Below the pieces are notes generated by a model. That model saw only the letters and a list, made by a program, of their open reading frames with translations, was not told where the DNA came from and ran no database searches. The translations under genes and the position numbers were made by a program. Shown here piece by piece: positions 1 to 7,772 of a stretch of 64,000 bases of DNA (position 1 is its first letter; every line of letters begins with the position of its first letter). Source of the DNA: Arenibacter nanhaiticus (lineage in GTDB: Bacteria; Bacteroidota; Bacteroidia; Flavobacteriales; Flavobacteriaceae); assembly GCF_900141935.1 (NCBI RefSeq), contig NZ_FQYX01000017.1, positions 23,382-87,381 on the forward strand, written 5' to 3'.

Positions 1-192
1 CTTGCCTTGGGAGCAATCAGAAAAATGCCTTCCGTGGTAGAAACAAAAGAAGGCGATTTTATCGCTATTAGAAGCAAAATGTACCTGTCGCATAGTTATG
101 ACCACAGAGTGGTGAACGGTGCCTTGGGGGGTATGTTTGTAAAAGCAGTAGCCGATTATTTGGAAGCTTGGGATGTAAACCGTGAGGTGTAG
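1..192 (+). CDS. 2-oxoacid dehydrogenase E2 acyltransferase, C-terminal end (partial)
   Basis: The reading frame is open from the window edge and holds only the last 63 or so residues, so the lipoyl and subunit-binding domains lie outside. The visible part is the end of the catalytic acyltransferase domain of a dihydrolipoamide acyltransferase (E2), which moves the acyl group from lipoyl-lysine to CoA in a 2-oxoacid dehydrogenase complex. The active-site segment reads SYDHRVVNGALGG. The catalytic histidine is present, but the usual HxxxDG aspartate is asparagine. Which complex it serves (branched-chain, pyruvate or 2-oxoglutarate) cannot be decided from this fragment. A strong intrinsic terminator follows directly. 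Confidence 0.85.
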   Translation, partial: LALGAIRKMPSVVETKEGDFIAIRSKMYLSHSYDHRVVNGALGGMFVKAVADYLEAWDVNREV

Positions 193-218
193 CCTAAAGT
201 TTTTAATATCTAATATAT

Positions 219-245
219 AAGCCCCTGTTTTAAGGGGCTTTTTTT
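219..245 (+). terminator. Rho-independent terminator after the E2 gene
   Basis: A perfect 8-bp inverted repeat (AAGCCCCT, 6-nt loop, AGGGGCTT) is followed by a T run, 27 bases after the E2 stop codon. Confidence 0.9.
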
Positions 246-286
246 ATATCCTATATTTTTGTTTAAGGCAAGAAAGTGAGTCAATC

Positions 287-318
287 TTTAGTCTAAATCT
301 AGGTAAAGCCTATCTTTG
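287..318 (+). promoter_or_regulatory. Bacteroidetes-type promoter for the exonuclease gene
   Basis: A TATCTTTG -7 box lies at 311-318, 18 bp before the ATG. A weak -33 element (TTTA) lies 20 bp upstream at 287-290. The -7 box is a full match to TAnnTTTG. Confidence 0.55.
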
Positions 319-335
319 CAAAAAAGCCCTGAATT

Positions 336-1112
336 ATGCAATTAAACCTTACAAAGCCTATTTGTTTTTTCGATCTGGAAACTACTGGTACCAATGTAGT
401 AAAAGATAGAATTGTAGAAATAGCGATCCTGAAAATTTTTCCAAACGGAAATAAAGAAAGTAAAACCTGGCTGGTAAATCCGGAAATGCAAATACCAGAT
501 GAGGTAATCGCTATACATGGAATAAGCAATGAAAAGGTAGCTAATGAGCCGACCTTTAAAGAACTTTCCAAAGAGATCTATAAAATGGTCAAGGATAGCG
601 ATCTGGGAGGCTTTAATTCTGATCGTTTTGATATTCCTCTTTTGGCAGAAGAAATGTTGCGCGCTGGGGTAGATTTTGATATGAAAAATATGGTGTCTGT
701 AGATGTGCAAACAATCTTTCACAAAATGGAAAAGCGTACCCTAGAAGCGGCCTATAAGTTTTATTGCGATAAAAACCTGATCGATGCCCATAGTGCAGAA
801 GCCGATACTTTGGCTACTTATGAGGTATTGTTGTCTCAATTGGAGCGCTATCCGGAATTGGAAAATAATATTAAGAAATTATCTGAATTCACCACTAGAA
901 AACAATCGGTAGATTTTGCCGGATTTATTGGATTGGACAAGGAGGGCGAGGAAATATTTGCCTTCGGAAAACACAAAGGGAAAAAAGTACACGATATTCT
1001 AGAGAAAGAACCAGGGTATTTTGGCTGGATCTTGAACGCAGATTTTCCGCTTTATACTAAAAAGGTGCTTACTCAGATAAAACTAAGTAAGCTAAATAAT
1101 AAGTTGTCCTAA
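336..1112 (+). CDS. DnaQ-like 3'-5' exonuclease with C-terminal DUF3820-type domain
   Basis: A DEDDh-family 3'-5' exonuclease of 258 residues, related to the epsilon proofreading subunit of DNA polymerase III. Exo I is DLETTG with D13 and E15, Exo II contains D99 in the NSDRFD segment, and Exo III is H152 with D157 (HSAEAD). These are the two-metal ligands and the general base. Residues around 205-245 form a second small domain beginning FGKHKGKK, the DUF3820 type often fused to such exonucleases. No polymerase domain is present, so it may be a stand-alone repair or RNA-processing nuclease as easily as a proofreading subunit. The ATG lies just after a good promoter. Confidence 0.88.
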   Translation: MQLNLTKPICFFDLETTGTNVVKDRIVEIAILKIFPNGNKESKTWLVNPEMQIPDEVIAIHGISNEKVANEPTFKELSKEIYKMVKDSDLGGFNSDRFDIPLLAEEMLRAGVDFDMKNMVSVDVQTIFHKMEKRTLEAAYKFYCDKNLIDAHSAEADTLATYEVLLSQLERYPELENNIKKLSEFTTRKQSVDFAGFIGLDKEGEEIFAFGKHKGKKVHDILEKEPGYFGWILNADFPLYTKKVLTQIKLSKLNNKLS

Positions 1113-1211
1113 ACTTTTAATCATTCAAAAAAAATAAGGGGCTTGGTATAGAAATGCTGTTTTTCTATGTTTTTTGCCGACATAATAATCCTTGAGATAT
1201 AATATATTGAA

Positions 1212-1823
1212 ATGAAAATAATCTGTATCGGCCGCAATTATGTGGATCATATTAAGGAGTTAAACAATGAAAGGCCAAATGATCCGGTGGTATTTATAAA
1301 GCCCGATTCTGCCGTGTTGCCTAAAGAACAGGATTTTTACATTCCGGAATTTTCTAATGAGGTGCATTACGAAGTAGAAGTATTGGTGAAAATTAAAAAA
1401 GTCGGCAAGCATATTGATGTTAAATTTGCCCATACTTATTACGATGAGATAGGGTTGGGGATAGATTTTACGGCCAGAGATCTACAGGCACAGCTAAAAG
1501 AAAAGGGGTTGCCCTGGGAAAAAGCGAAGGGATTTGATGGGGCTGCCGTTATTGGAAAATGGTTGCCGAAATCTAATTTTAAAGACCTAAACGATATAAA
1601 TTTTCAGCTGCTAAAAAATGAAGAGGTCGTTCAGCAGGGGAATACCGGCCTTATGTTATGGTCTATTGATGAACTGATTGCGTATGTGTCCCAGTTTTTT
1701 ATGCTGAAAAAAGGAGATGTGATCTTTACAGGGACGCCAGCAGGGGTTGGTAGAATAAGTGCAAATGATTATCTTTCGGGAACCCTCGAAAATGAAGAGG
1801 TATTCTCACTAAACATAAAATAA
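1212..1823 (+). CDS. Fumarylacetoacetate hydrolase (FAH) family protein
   Basis: A 203-residue single-domain protein of the FAH family, which cleaves or isomerises acylpyruvate-type compounds or decarboxylates oxaloacetate using one divalent metal. The family signature is clear: KIICIGRNY at the N terminus, metal ligands E54 and E56 (HYEVEV), D85 in GLGIDFTARD, and the C-terminal substrate loop TGTPAGVG. The size matches the short FAHD1/YcgM-like forms. The exact substrate cannot be assigned. Its stop codon abuts the ATG of the Hpt gene, so they are very likely co-transcribed with cinA. Confidence 0.88.
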   Translation: MKIICIGRNYVDHIKELNNERPNDPVVFIKPDSAVLPKEQDFYIPEFSNEVHYEVEVLVKIKKVGKHIDVKFAHTYYDEIGLGIDFTARDLQAQLKEKGLPWEKAKGFDGAAVIGKWLPKSNFKDLNDINFQLLKNEEVVQQGNTGLMLWSIDELIAYVSQFFMLKKGDVIFTGTPAGVGRISANDYLSGTLENEEVFSLNIK

Positions 1824-2165
1824 ATGATTTATAATCTAGACAAAATTAACGAACTAGCCGAGGGTGACAATGATTTTATCATGGCCGTAGTGGGAGTTTT
1901 CTTGGAAGAGGTGCCTCAAGATTTGGCGGAGTTGGAAGTTGCCTTGAGGCAGAAAAATTTTGAGAGTGTATATAAACTGGCTCATAAAATAAAACCGAAT
2001 GTGGATTTGTTAGGGATGGAGGATACCCGGAAAATCGCCTTAAACATTGAAACTCTTGGAAAAAAAGGCAAATCCGAAGAAGCAGAGATAACACGTTTGG
2101 TGCCCTTGCTGAAAGAGGATATCAATCAGGTGGTCTCTGAATTAAAAAACGATTTTAGCTTTTAA
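1824..2165 (+). CDS. Stand-alone Hpt (histidine phosphotransfer) domain protein
   Basis: A 113-residue all-helical protein consisting of one Hpt domain, which carries a phosphoryl group on histidine between receiver domains of a phosphorelay. The phosphoacceptor is H54 in KLAHKIKPN, followed by the GM turn expected after the active helix. No kinase or receiver is nearby, so the partner is encoded elsewhere. The gene starts on the base after the FAH stop, and its TAA overlaps the cinA ATG by one base (TAATG), suggesting translational coupling. Hybrid kinases, such as the large one at the right of this window, are possible partners, but nothing here proves that. Confidence 0.82.
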   Translation: MIYNLDKINELAEGDNDFIMAVVGVFLEEVPQDLAELEVALRQKNFESVYKLAHKIKPNVDLLGMEDTRKIALNIETLGKKGKSEEAEITRLVPLLKEDINQVVSELKNDFSF

Positions 2166-3412
2166 TGTTTTCAGAAATAATAACTATTGGCGATGAAATT
2201 CTCATCGGTCAAATCGTAGATACAAATTCTGCTTTTATAGCATCCGAACTCAACAAAATCGGGGTATCTGTCTATCAGATAAGTTCGGTGCAAGACGATA
2301 AGATGCATATCCTGCAAGCCTTGAAAGAGGCCGAGTCCAGAGCAGATATTATTATAATTACCGGAGGGCTGGGGCCTACAAAGGACGATATTACCAAACA
2401 TACCTTATGCGAGTACTTTAAGGATACCTTGGTCGAAAACAAGGAGGTGCTGGCTCATGTAGAAGGTATTTTTAAAAAACACATCACTACACCGATATCC
2501 GATGTTAATAGAATGCAGGCTTGGGTGCCTTCTAAGGCGAAAGTGCTGCACAACGAATACGGTACTGCTCCCGGAATGTGGATCGGTGATAAGGGGAAGG
2601 TGGTGATATCTCTGCCCGGGGTTCCTTTCGAGATGAAAAATTTAATAAAGACACAAGTTATTCCAAGAATTATTGAGGAATTTAGGCGTCCCTTTATTTT
2701 TCATAAAACCATAGTAACCTATGGAATGGGAGAGAGTGCCATCGCCGAAAAGATAGAACCGCTGGAGACCAATCTCCCTTCTTTTATAAAATTGGCCTAT
2801 TTGCCTAGCTTGGGGTCGGTAAGATTGCGTCTTTCTGCCAAAGGGCTCGATCGGGAAACGCTGTTCCTTCAAATGAATGATGAGGTAGAGCGACTTAAAT
2901 CGCTCTTGGGCGACCTAGTGTATGGCGAAGAAGGAGATGAGTCTATAGAGGAGGTCGTAGCGCAATTACTGAAGAAAAGGAAAATGACCTTGGGGACGGC
3001 AGAGAGTTTTACCGGAGGGAAAATTGCAGAACAAATTACAGCCCTTCCCGGTGCTTCGGCTTACTTTAAGGGAAGTGTGGTGAGTTATGCGACCCAAACC
3101 AAGATAGAAGTGCTTAAAGTGCCTGAGACGATTATAGATAAGTGTTCCGTGGTCAGTGCGGAGGTGGCTGCTGCCATGGCAGAGAATTTAAAAACTCTGT
3201 TGAAAACAGATTTTGCCATCGCTACAACTGGAAACGCAGGACCTTCAAAAGGAGATTCCGATGCGGACATTGGAACCGTGTTTATAGCCGTGGCTTCACC
3301 AAAAGGTGTGGTCGTCGAAAAATATATGATGGGAAGCCATCGAGAACGCATTGTGCAAAAGTCTGTAAATAAGGCGTTTGAAATGCTTCAAAAAGAAATT
3401 TTAAAATTCTAG
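2165..3412 (+). CDS. cinA: CinA-family protein (nicotinamide-nucleotide amidase)
   Basis: A full-length 415-residue two-domain CinA. The N-terminal half (about 1-170) is the MoaB/MogA-like COG1058 domain, with [10 protein letters not shown] and the [10 protein letters not shown] loop. The C-terminal half (about 255-410) is the PncC amidase domain, with TAESFTGG and TTGNAGP. In the family this protein deamidates nicotinamide mononucleotide in pyridine nucleotide salvage, and the COG1058 domain is associated with ADP-ribose pyrophosphatase activity. The ATG overlaps the Hpt stop codon by one base. The next gene, rpmB, has its own promoter. Confidence 0.92.
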   Translation: MFSEIITIGDEILIGQIVDTNSAFIASELNKIGVSVYQISSVQDDKMHILQALKEAESRADIIIITGGLGPTKDDITKHTLCEYFKDTLVENKEVLAHVEGIFKKHITTPISDVNRMQAWVPSKAKVLHNEYGTAPGMWIGDKGKVVISLPGVPFEMKNLIKTQVIPRIIEEFRRPFIFHKTIVTYGMGESAIAEKIEPLETNLPSFIKLAYLPSLGSVRLRLSAKGLDRETLFLQMNDEVERLKSLLGDLVYGEEGDESIEEVVAQLLKKRKMTLGTAESFTGGKIAEQITALPGASAYFKGSVVSYATQTKIEVLKVPETIIDKCSVVSAEVAAAMAENLKTLLKTDFAIATTGNAGPSKGDSDADIGTVFIAVASPKGVVVEKYMMGSHRERIVQKSVNKAFEMLQKEILKF

Positions 3413-3420
3413 TCAAGAAT

Positions 3421-3452
3421 TTTGCCTGAACGATAAAATTAGCTTAAATTTG
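3421..3452 (+). promoter_or_regulatory. Consensus Bacteroidetes promoter of the rpmB operon
   Basis: TTTG at 3421-3424, a 20-bp spacer, then TAAATTTG at 3445-3452. Both boxes match the Bacteroidetes housekeeping consensus. The ATG of rpmB follows 32 bp later. Confidence 0.8.
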
Positions 3453-3484
3453 CAACCTGTTTAAAACAAAATAAAAGTAGCGAA

Positions 3485-3721
3485 ATGTCAAAAGTTTGTG
3501 ATGTTACTGGAAAGAGAGCCATGTTTGGGAACAATGTGTCCTTCTCGATTAATAAGACCAGAAGAAGATTTGATGTAAATCTTTCCAAAAAACGTTTCTA
3601 TATTCCAGAAGAAGATCGTTGGATCACCTTAAAGGTGTCTGCAAAGGCTTTAAAGAGTATAAATAAAAAAGGAATTTCCGCTGTTTTGAAGGAAGCAAAG
3701 GGAAAAGGGTTGATTAAGTAA
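3485..3721 (+). CDS. rpmB: 50S ribosomal protein L28
   Basis: A 78-residue basic protein with the L28 N-terminal signature (KVCDVTGKRAMFGNNVSFS) and the conserved RRRFDVNL segment, at the normal family length. It binds the large ribosomal subunit. It is the first gene of a three-gene unit with rpmG and a DUF4295 gene, an order characteristic of Bacteroidetes, driven by the consensus promoter just upstream. Spacing to rpmG is 21 bp. Confidence 0.97.
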   Translation: MSKVCDVTGKRAMFGNNVSFSINKTRRRFDVNLSKKRFYIPEEDRWITLKVSAKALKSINKKGISAVLKEAKGKGLIK

Positions 3722-3742
3722 TCCTGAAATACGAAAATTAAG

Positions 3743-3925
3743 ATGGCAAAGAAAGGTAACAGAATTCAGGTTATTTTGGAGTGTACAGAGCATAAAGAGT
3801 CTGGCAAGCCAGGTACTTCTAGGTACATAACCACTAAGAACAAAAAGAACACTCCAGATAGGATGGAAATTAAAAAATTCAACCCTATCTTGAAGAGAAT
3901 GACAGTTCATAAAGAAATAAAATAA
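3743..3925 (+). CDS. rpmG: 50S ribosomal protein L33
   Basis: A 60-residue L33 with the typical [11 protein letters not shown] start and the [20 protein letters not shown] core. Only one cysteine is present (C14), so this is the zinc-independent (C-) form without the two CxxC pairs. It is the second gene of the rpmB-rpmG-DUF4295 unit, with a 6-bp gap to the next start. Confidence 0.97.
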   Translation: MAKKGNRIQVILECTEHKESGKPGTSRYITTKNKKNTPDRMEIKKFNPILKRMTVHKEIK

Positions 3926-3931
3926 AACGTC

Positions 3932-4084
3932 ATGGCAAAGAAAACGGTAGCGAGTTTACAAACAAGTTCAAAAAGATTGACTAAAGCCATTAAGATGGTA
4001 AAGTCACCTAAAACTGGTGCTTATTCATTTGCGGAGTCAGTAATGGCGCCGGAATTGGTGAACGATTGGTTAGGTAAGAAATAA
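3932..4084 (+). CDS. DUF4295 small protein linked to ribosomal genes
   Basis: A 50-residue basic open reading frame beginning MAKKTVASLQTSSKRLTKAI and ending DWLGKK. It matches what I recall of the DUF4295 family, very short proteins found almost only in Bacteroidetes directly after rpmG. The protein starts 6 bp after the rpmG stop and ends just before the operon terminator. High lysine content and strict linkage to L28/L33 suggest a ribosome-associated role, but its function is unknown. It is easily missed because of its length. Confidence 0.85.
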   Translation: MAKKTVASLQTSSKRLTKAIKMVKSPKTGAYSFAESVMAPELVNDWLGKK

Positions 4085-4107
4085 TAATCTGTTTATTATA
4101 GGTTATA

Positions 4108-4137
4108 AAGCTGCTTTCTTTGGAAGGTGGCTTTTTT
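4108..4137 (+). terminator. Terminator of the rpmB-rpmG-DUF4295 operon
   Basis: An 11-bp stem (AAGCTGCTTTC with GAAGGTGGCTT, including three G-T pairs) around a 4-nt loop, followed by six Ts, 23 bp after the DUF4295 stop codon. Confidence 0.8.
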
Positions 4138-4144
4138 ATTTTCA

Positions 4145-4152
4145 TATCTTTG
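4145..4152 (+). promoter_or_regulatory. -7 box of the ftsY promoter
   Basis: TATCTTTG (perfect TAnnTTTG) lies 22 bp before the ftsY ATG. A TTTG that is also the loop of the preceding terminator sits 22 bp upstream and may act as the -33 element. Confidence 0.55.
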
Positions 4153-4174
4153 AGGAAAAGAATGTTCTACAGAA

Positions 4175-5137
4175 ATGAGTTTATTTAAGAAAATATTTTC
4201 TACCCAGAAAAAAGAGTCTTTAGACAAGGGTCTAGAAAAGACTAAAACCAGTTTTTTTTCAAAACTTGGTAAAGCCGTTGTTGGAAAGTCTAAAGTAGAC
4301 GACGAAGTTTTAGATAGTTTAGAAGAGGTCCTTGTGTCGTCAGACGTAGGCGTAAATACTACCTTGAAGATCATAGAGAGAATAGAGGCAAGGGTGAACC
4401 GGGACAAATACCTCGGGGTGCAGGAGCTGAATTTGATTCTAAGAGAAGAAATAGCAGGATTGTTGTCCGAAACCAATTCTGGAGACGAAACCGATTACAG
4501 TATTCCAAAAGACAAGAAACCATACGTCATTATGGTTGTTGGGGTAAACGGTGTGGGGAAAACTACTACCATCGGGAAGCTGGCCTATCAATTCAAAAAG
4601 AAAGGCCTTAAAGTGGTTCTCGGTGCCGCAGATACCTTTAGGGCAGCAGCCATAGATCAGTTGCAAGTATGGGCAGATCGGGTCGATGTACCCATTGTAC
4701 GCCAGGAAATGGGGAGTGATCCCGCTTCGGTGGCATTCGATACCTTAAGTTCTGCCGTTTCGCAAAACGCCGATGTGGTTATTATTGACACCGCCGGAAG
4801 ATTGCACAATAAGGTGAATTTGATGAATGAGCTCACCAAGGTGAAACGCGTGATGCAAAAGGTGGTAGCCGATACCCCGCACGATGTTTTATTGGTCTTG
4901 GATGGTTCTACCGGTCAAAATGCCTTTGAGCAGGCCAAGCAGTTTACCAAGGCAACGGAAGTTACTTCCCTGGCGGTTACTAAATTGGACGGTACGGCTA
5001 AAGGAGGGGTGGTTATCGGTATCTCTGATGAGTTTCAAATCCCGGTAAAATATATTGGGGTCGGAGAAGGTATCGAAGACTTACAAGTGTTCAATAAAAT
5101 GGAGTTTGTAGATTCCTTTTTTAGTAACAAAGCTTAA
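4175..5137 (+). CDS. ftsY: Signal recognition particle receptor FtsY
   Basis: A 320-residue SRP-type GTPase with a short N-terminal region (no long acidic A domain), the four-helix N domain (about 30-105) and the G domain. The P-loop is GVNGVGKTT (about residues 123-131), followed by the DTFRAAA motif, DTAGR and TKLDG. It docks ribosome-SRP complexes at the inner membrane for co-translational insertion. The final GVGEGIEDLQVFN segment is typical of FtsY. It is a single gene with its own -7 box and a long intergenic hairpin downstream. Confidence 0.97.
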   Translation: MSLFKKIFSTQKKESLDKGLEKTKTSFFSKLGKAVVGKSKVDDEVLDSLEEVLVSSDVGVNTTLKIIERIEARVNRDKYLGVQELNLILREEIAGLLSETNSGDETDYSIPKDKKPYVIMVVGVNGVGKTTTIGKLAYQFKKKGLKVVLGAADTFRAAAIDQLQVWADRVDVPIVRQEMGSDPASVAFDTLSSAVSQNADVVIIDTAGRLHNKVNLMNELTKVKRVMQKVVADTPHDVLLVLDGSTGQNAFEQAKQFTKATEVTSLAVTKLDGTAKGGVVIGISDEFQIPVKYIGVGEGIEDLQVFNKMEFVDSFFSNKA

Positions 5138-5144
5138 AAAATAT

Positions 5145-5195
5145 CTATTGTCATTTTGATAGCTGTCCAAAATAGATGGCTATCAAATTCAATAG
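5145..5195 (+). other. Long imperfect hairpin after ftsY
   Basis: CTATTG (5145-5150) pairs with CAATAG (5190-5195), and TTTGATAGC (5155-5163) pairs with GCTATCAAA (5179-5187). No T run follows, so it is not a classical terminator. It may protect the mRNA 3' end or stop transcription in another way. Confidence 0.5.
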
Positions 5196-5259
5196 CGCAA
5201 GAACATTATTTTCCCCATAGAGGGAATTTCTTGTTTTTAATGATTTTATAGGATGCTTA

Positions 5260-5340
5260 GGGCGTTCCCTCCTTCGTCGGTCGGGCTCTTCGCTATATCC
5301 CTTGCCTTGCTGCGGGGATGCCGCTGCGATCCCTAACGCA
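5260..5340 (+). repeat. Intergenic repeat element, copy 1 (81 bp)
   Basis: First of five copies of one element in this window. It begins GGGCGTTCCCTCC and ends TCCCTAACGCA. The termini carry a short inverted repeat (GCGTT and AACGC). An ATCCC/GGGAT pair frames a central variable stem. Copy 2 (reverse strand, 7544-7624) differs at only 2 of 81 positions. It is not coding: an open frame running through it ends by chance. Confidence 0.9.
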
Positions 5341-5819
5341 ACTCCACGGTTAACAACGCACTGCTTCTTTTCTTATACTCTTATTGTAATAACGATGCTT
5401 GTCAAAAACAGGTCCAAGGAACCTTTTTCTTCTGGTGATAACCATTGGTGCCGGGATAGGTTACTGCTGTTTTTTTTTAATTGTCGAATTATTTTTTACG
5501 GTCTATTAGTGTTAAAGGTGTCTCTAGGTTTTATAAAGGTTATTATTCCTGCTGCTTAGTTTCTATTTCTGACGGTATAACACGCGCTGGGAATCTTAGG
5601 AAGGGAATAATTGACCTAAAGGTTTAAGGATGAATTTTTTAACCGAGGGTAGCGTTTGTTAGGGAATTGGTTAAATTTTTATCAGGGGTTCGTATAATGT
5701 GCGGTGTTGTATCTCCAATACTTTCTGGATATGATCGGTTTGAGGTCTTTAAGGTGTAATAGTTTGGCTAAGAATTCATAAAAAAAGCTATAAACGAACA
5801 ACAATCATTTTGCAAGTTG
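5341..5819. other. Gene-free stretch before rimO
   Basis: About 480 bp with no convincing reading frame on either strand. The composition is slightly T-rich. Apart from the repeat copy on its left and the rimO promoter on its right, I see no recognisable structure. Confidence 0.5.
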
Positions 5820-5827
5820 TATTTTTG
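5820..5827 (+). promoter_or_regulatory. -7 box of the rimO promoter
   Basis: TATTTTTG matches TAnnTTTG and lies 18 bp before the ATG. No clear TTTG is seen at the expected -33 distance. Confidence 0.45.
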
Positions 5828-5845
5828 CATATTATTTAAATAAAT

Positions 5846-7147
5846 ATGCGTACAAAGACACTTAAAAAGAATAAGATTAATATGGTAACCTTGGGGTGTT
5901 CCAAGAATTTATACGATTCAGAGGTTATCATGGGGCAGTTAAAGGCCAATGGTAAAGATGTTGCTCATGAAGAGGAGGGGAATGTCGTTGTCATCAATAC
6001 CTGTGGGTTTATAGCCAATGCCAAGGAAGAGAGTGTAAATACTATTTTAGATTATGTTCAGAAGAAGGAAGCTGGGGAAATAGATAAGGTTTTTGTTACC
6101 GGTTGTTTAAGTGAACGTTATAAACCCGATTTACAGAAGGAAATTCCGAATGTAGATGAGTATTTTGGGACTAGCGAACTACCAAACTTATTAAAAGCAC
6201 TAGGGGCAGATTATAAGCATGAGCTTATTGGGGAGCGTTTAACTACAACTCCAAAGAACTATGCCTATTTAAAAATAGCGGAAGGTTGCGACAGACCTTG
6301 TTCCTTTTGTGCTATCCCATTAATGAGAGGGAAGCATAAAAGTACTCCTATAGAAGAGTTGGTAATAGAGGCTAATAAATTAGCCGCTAAGGGGGTAAAA
6401 GAGCTTATATTGATTGCTCAAGATCTTACTTATTACGGATTGGATCTGTATAAGAAAAGAAATTTGGCCGAACTTTTAAAAGAGTTGGTAAAGGTTGAAG
6501 GGATTGAGTGGATTAGATTGCACTACGCATTCCCTGCTGGGTTTCCTATGGATGTGCTCGAGGTAATGAACCAAGAGCCTAAAATATGTAACTATATCGA
6601 TATTCCATTACAGCATATTTCGGACGCCATTCTTAAAAGTATGCGCCGTGGAACAACTCAGGAAAAAACCACTAAATTGTTGAAGGAATTTAGAGAGGCC
6701 GTACCTGGCATGACTATTAGGACCACTTTAATCGTGGGGTATCCTGGTGAAACCGAAGAAGATTTTCAGGTGCTGAAACAATGGGTAGAAGATATGCGTT
6801 TTGAACGTTTAGGATGTTTTACCTATAGCCACGAAGAAAATACCCATGCGTATAACTTAGAAGATAATGTTCCGGAAGAGGTGAAGCAAGAACGGGCCAA
6901 TGAGATCATGGAAATTCAATCGCAAATTTCTTGGGAATTGAACCAGCAAAAAGTTGGGCAGGTCTTTAGGTGTATTATCGATCGTAAGGAAGGAAACTAT
7001 TTTGTAGGACGTACGGAATTTGACTCTCCAGATGTAGATAATGAGGTGTTGATAGATGCAGCACAGCACTACGTAAAACAAGGGGAGTTTGTAGATATAA
7101 AGATTACCGAGGCAGCCGATTTTGATTTGTACGGAGAACCGGTTTAA
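5846..7147 (+). CDS. rimO: Ribosomal protein S12 methylthiotransferase RimO
   Basis: A 433-residue radical-SAM methylthiotransferase of the RimO/MiaB family. The N-terminal UPF0004 domain has three cluster cysteines, C18 (LGCSKN), C53 (NTCGF) and C87 (GCLSE). The radical-SAM cluster motif CxxxCxxC is C148, C152 and C155 (CDRPCSFC). A TRAM domain fills about residues 370-433. The LGCSKNLYDSE start and the overall length favour RimO (modifying an aspartate of S12) over MiaB. It stands alone between two inverted copies of the 81-bp repeat and ends in a strong terminator. Confidence 0.95.
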   Translation: MRTKTLKKNKINMVTLGCSKNLYDSEVIMGQLKANGKDVAHEEEGNVVVINTCGFIANAKEESVNTILDYVQKKEAGEIDKVFVTGCLSERYKPDLQKEIPNVDEYFGTSELPNLLKALGADYKHELIGERLTTTPKNYAYLKIAEGCDRPCSFCAIPLMRGKHKSTPIEELVIEANKLAAKGVKELILIAQDLTYYGLDLYKKRNLAELLKELVKVEGIEWIRLHYAFPAGFPMDVLEVMNQEPKICNYIDIPLQHISDAILKSMRRGTTQEKTTKLLKEFREAVPGMTIRTTLIVGYPGETEEDFQVLKQWVEDMRFERLGCFTYSHEENTHAYNLEDNVPEEVKQERANEIMEIQSQISWELNQQKVGQVFRCIIDRKEGNYFVGRTEFDSPDVDNEVLIDAAQHYVKQGEFVDIKITEAADFDLYGEPV

Positions 7148-7166
7148 ATAACAATCATCAAATTAT

Positions 7167-7216
7167 AATGCCGAATAGCGGCGGTATGCCTACCGCCACT
7201 ATTCGGCATTTTTTGT
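7167..7216 (+). terminator. Strong terminator after rimO
   Basis: A 12-bp stem (AATGCCGAATAG with CTATTCGGCATT) continues through one mismatch into a 7-bp stem (GGCGGTA with TACCGCC) and a TGCC loop, followed by Ts. Confidence 0.92.
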
Positions 7217-7543
7217 TTACTTCCTTTTTGTTGTGTATGCTAAGGTCTTTGAGATTCTTCTAGCTTGTGTTAAGGCCTAAAACCCCAGAAGTGATTGCTG
7301 GGACAGAAGGGAAAGCGAGAATGGCCTGTTTTATGAGTGCTCCTTAAGAATGCGGCTTTTCATTGCCATAAAAAAATGCCTCCGATGAAGTGGATATTTG
7401 CTCCAAAAAATATCATCAGCACCGCCAATGGGCATGTCCCTGAGCGGCTATATTCCTAGATGGAACCATTGCTACAGCAAGCTGTTTTCAGAACTTTAAA
7501 TCATCTAACCGTATTATTTGTACCCTAAGATTGCTGTTTTTTT
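7217..7543. other. Gene-free stretch after rimO
   Basis: About 330 bp between the rimO terminator and repeat copy 2. No coding frame, RNA gene or clear repeat was recognised. Confidence 0.4.
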
Positions 7544-7624
7544 TGCGTTAGGGATCGTAGCGGCATCCCCGCAGCAAGGCAAGGGATACAGCGAAGAGCC
7601 CGACCGACGAAGGAGGGAACGCCC
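7544..7624 (-). repeat. Intergenic repeat element, copy 2 (81 bp, reverse orientation)
   Basis: The reverse complement reads GGGCGTTCCCTCC at the start and ATCCCTAACGCA at the end. It matches copy 1 at 79 of 81 positions. Copies 1 and 2 therefore flank rimO as inverted repeats. It lies between the convergent ends of rimO and the EamA gene. Confidence 0.9.
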
Positions 7625-7772
7625 AGACTAAAATGCAAATAATGTGAAAAATTAGCGCCTAATAGCTGTCATCACGACATTGTACAAACATATAGCAAGT
7701 CGGTCACTGGGAAAGAATAGTACGAGTAATACCTTTTATACAGATGCAACTCCTTGGGATAATGATGAGTAA

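Noticed and set aside
5302..5559. 85-residue frame downstream of ftsY
   Set aside because: It starts inside repeat copy 1, has no homology-like features and no ribosome-binding or promoter context.
5260..7624. Repeat pair around rimO considered as an insertion sequence or transposon
   Set aside because: There is no transposase, no target duplication was seen, and the interior is an ordinary core gene. It is kept as an inverted repeat pair only.
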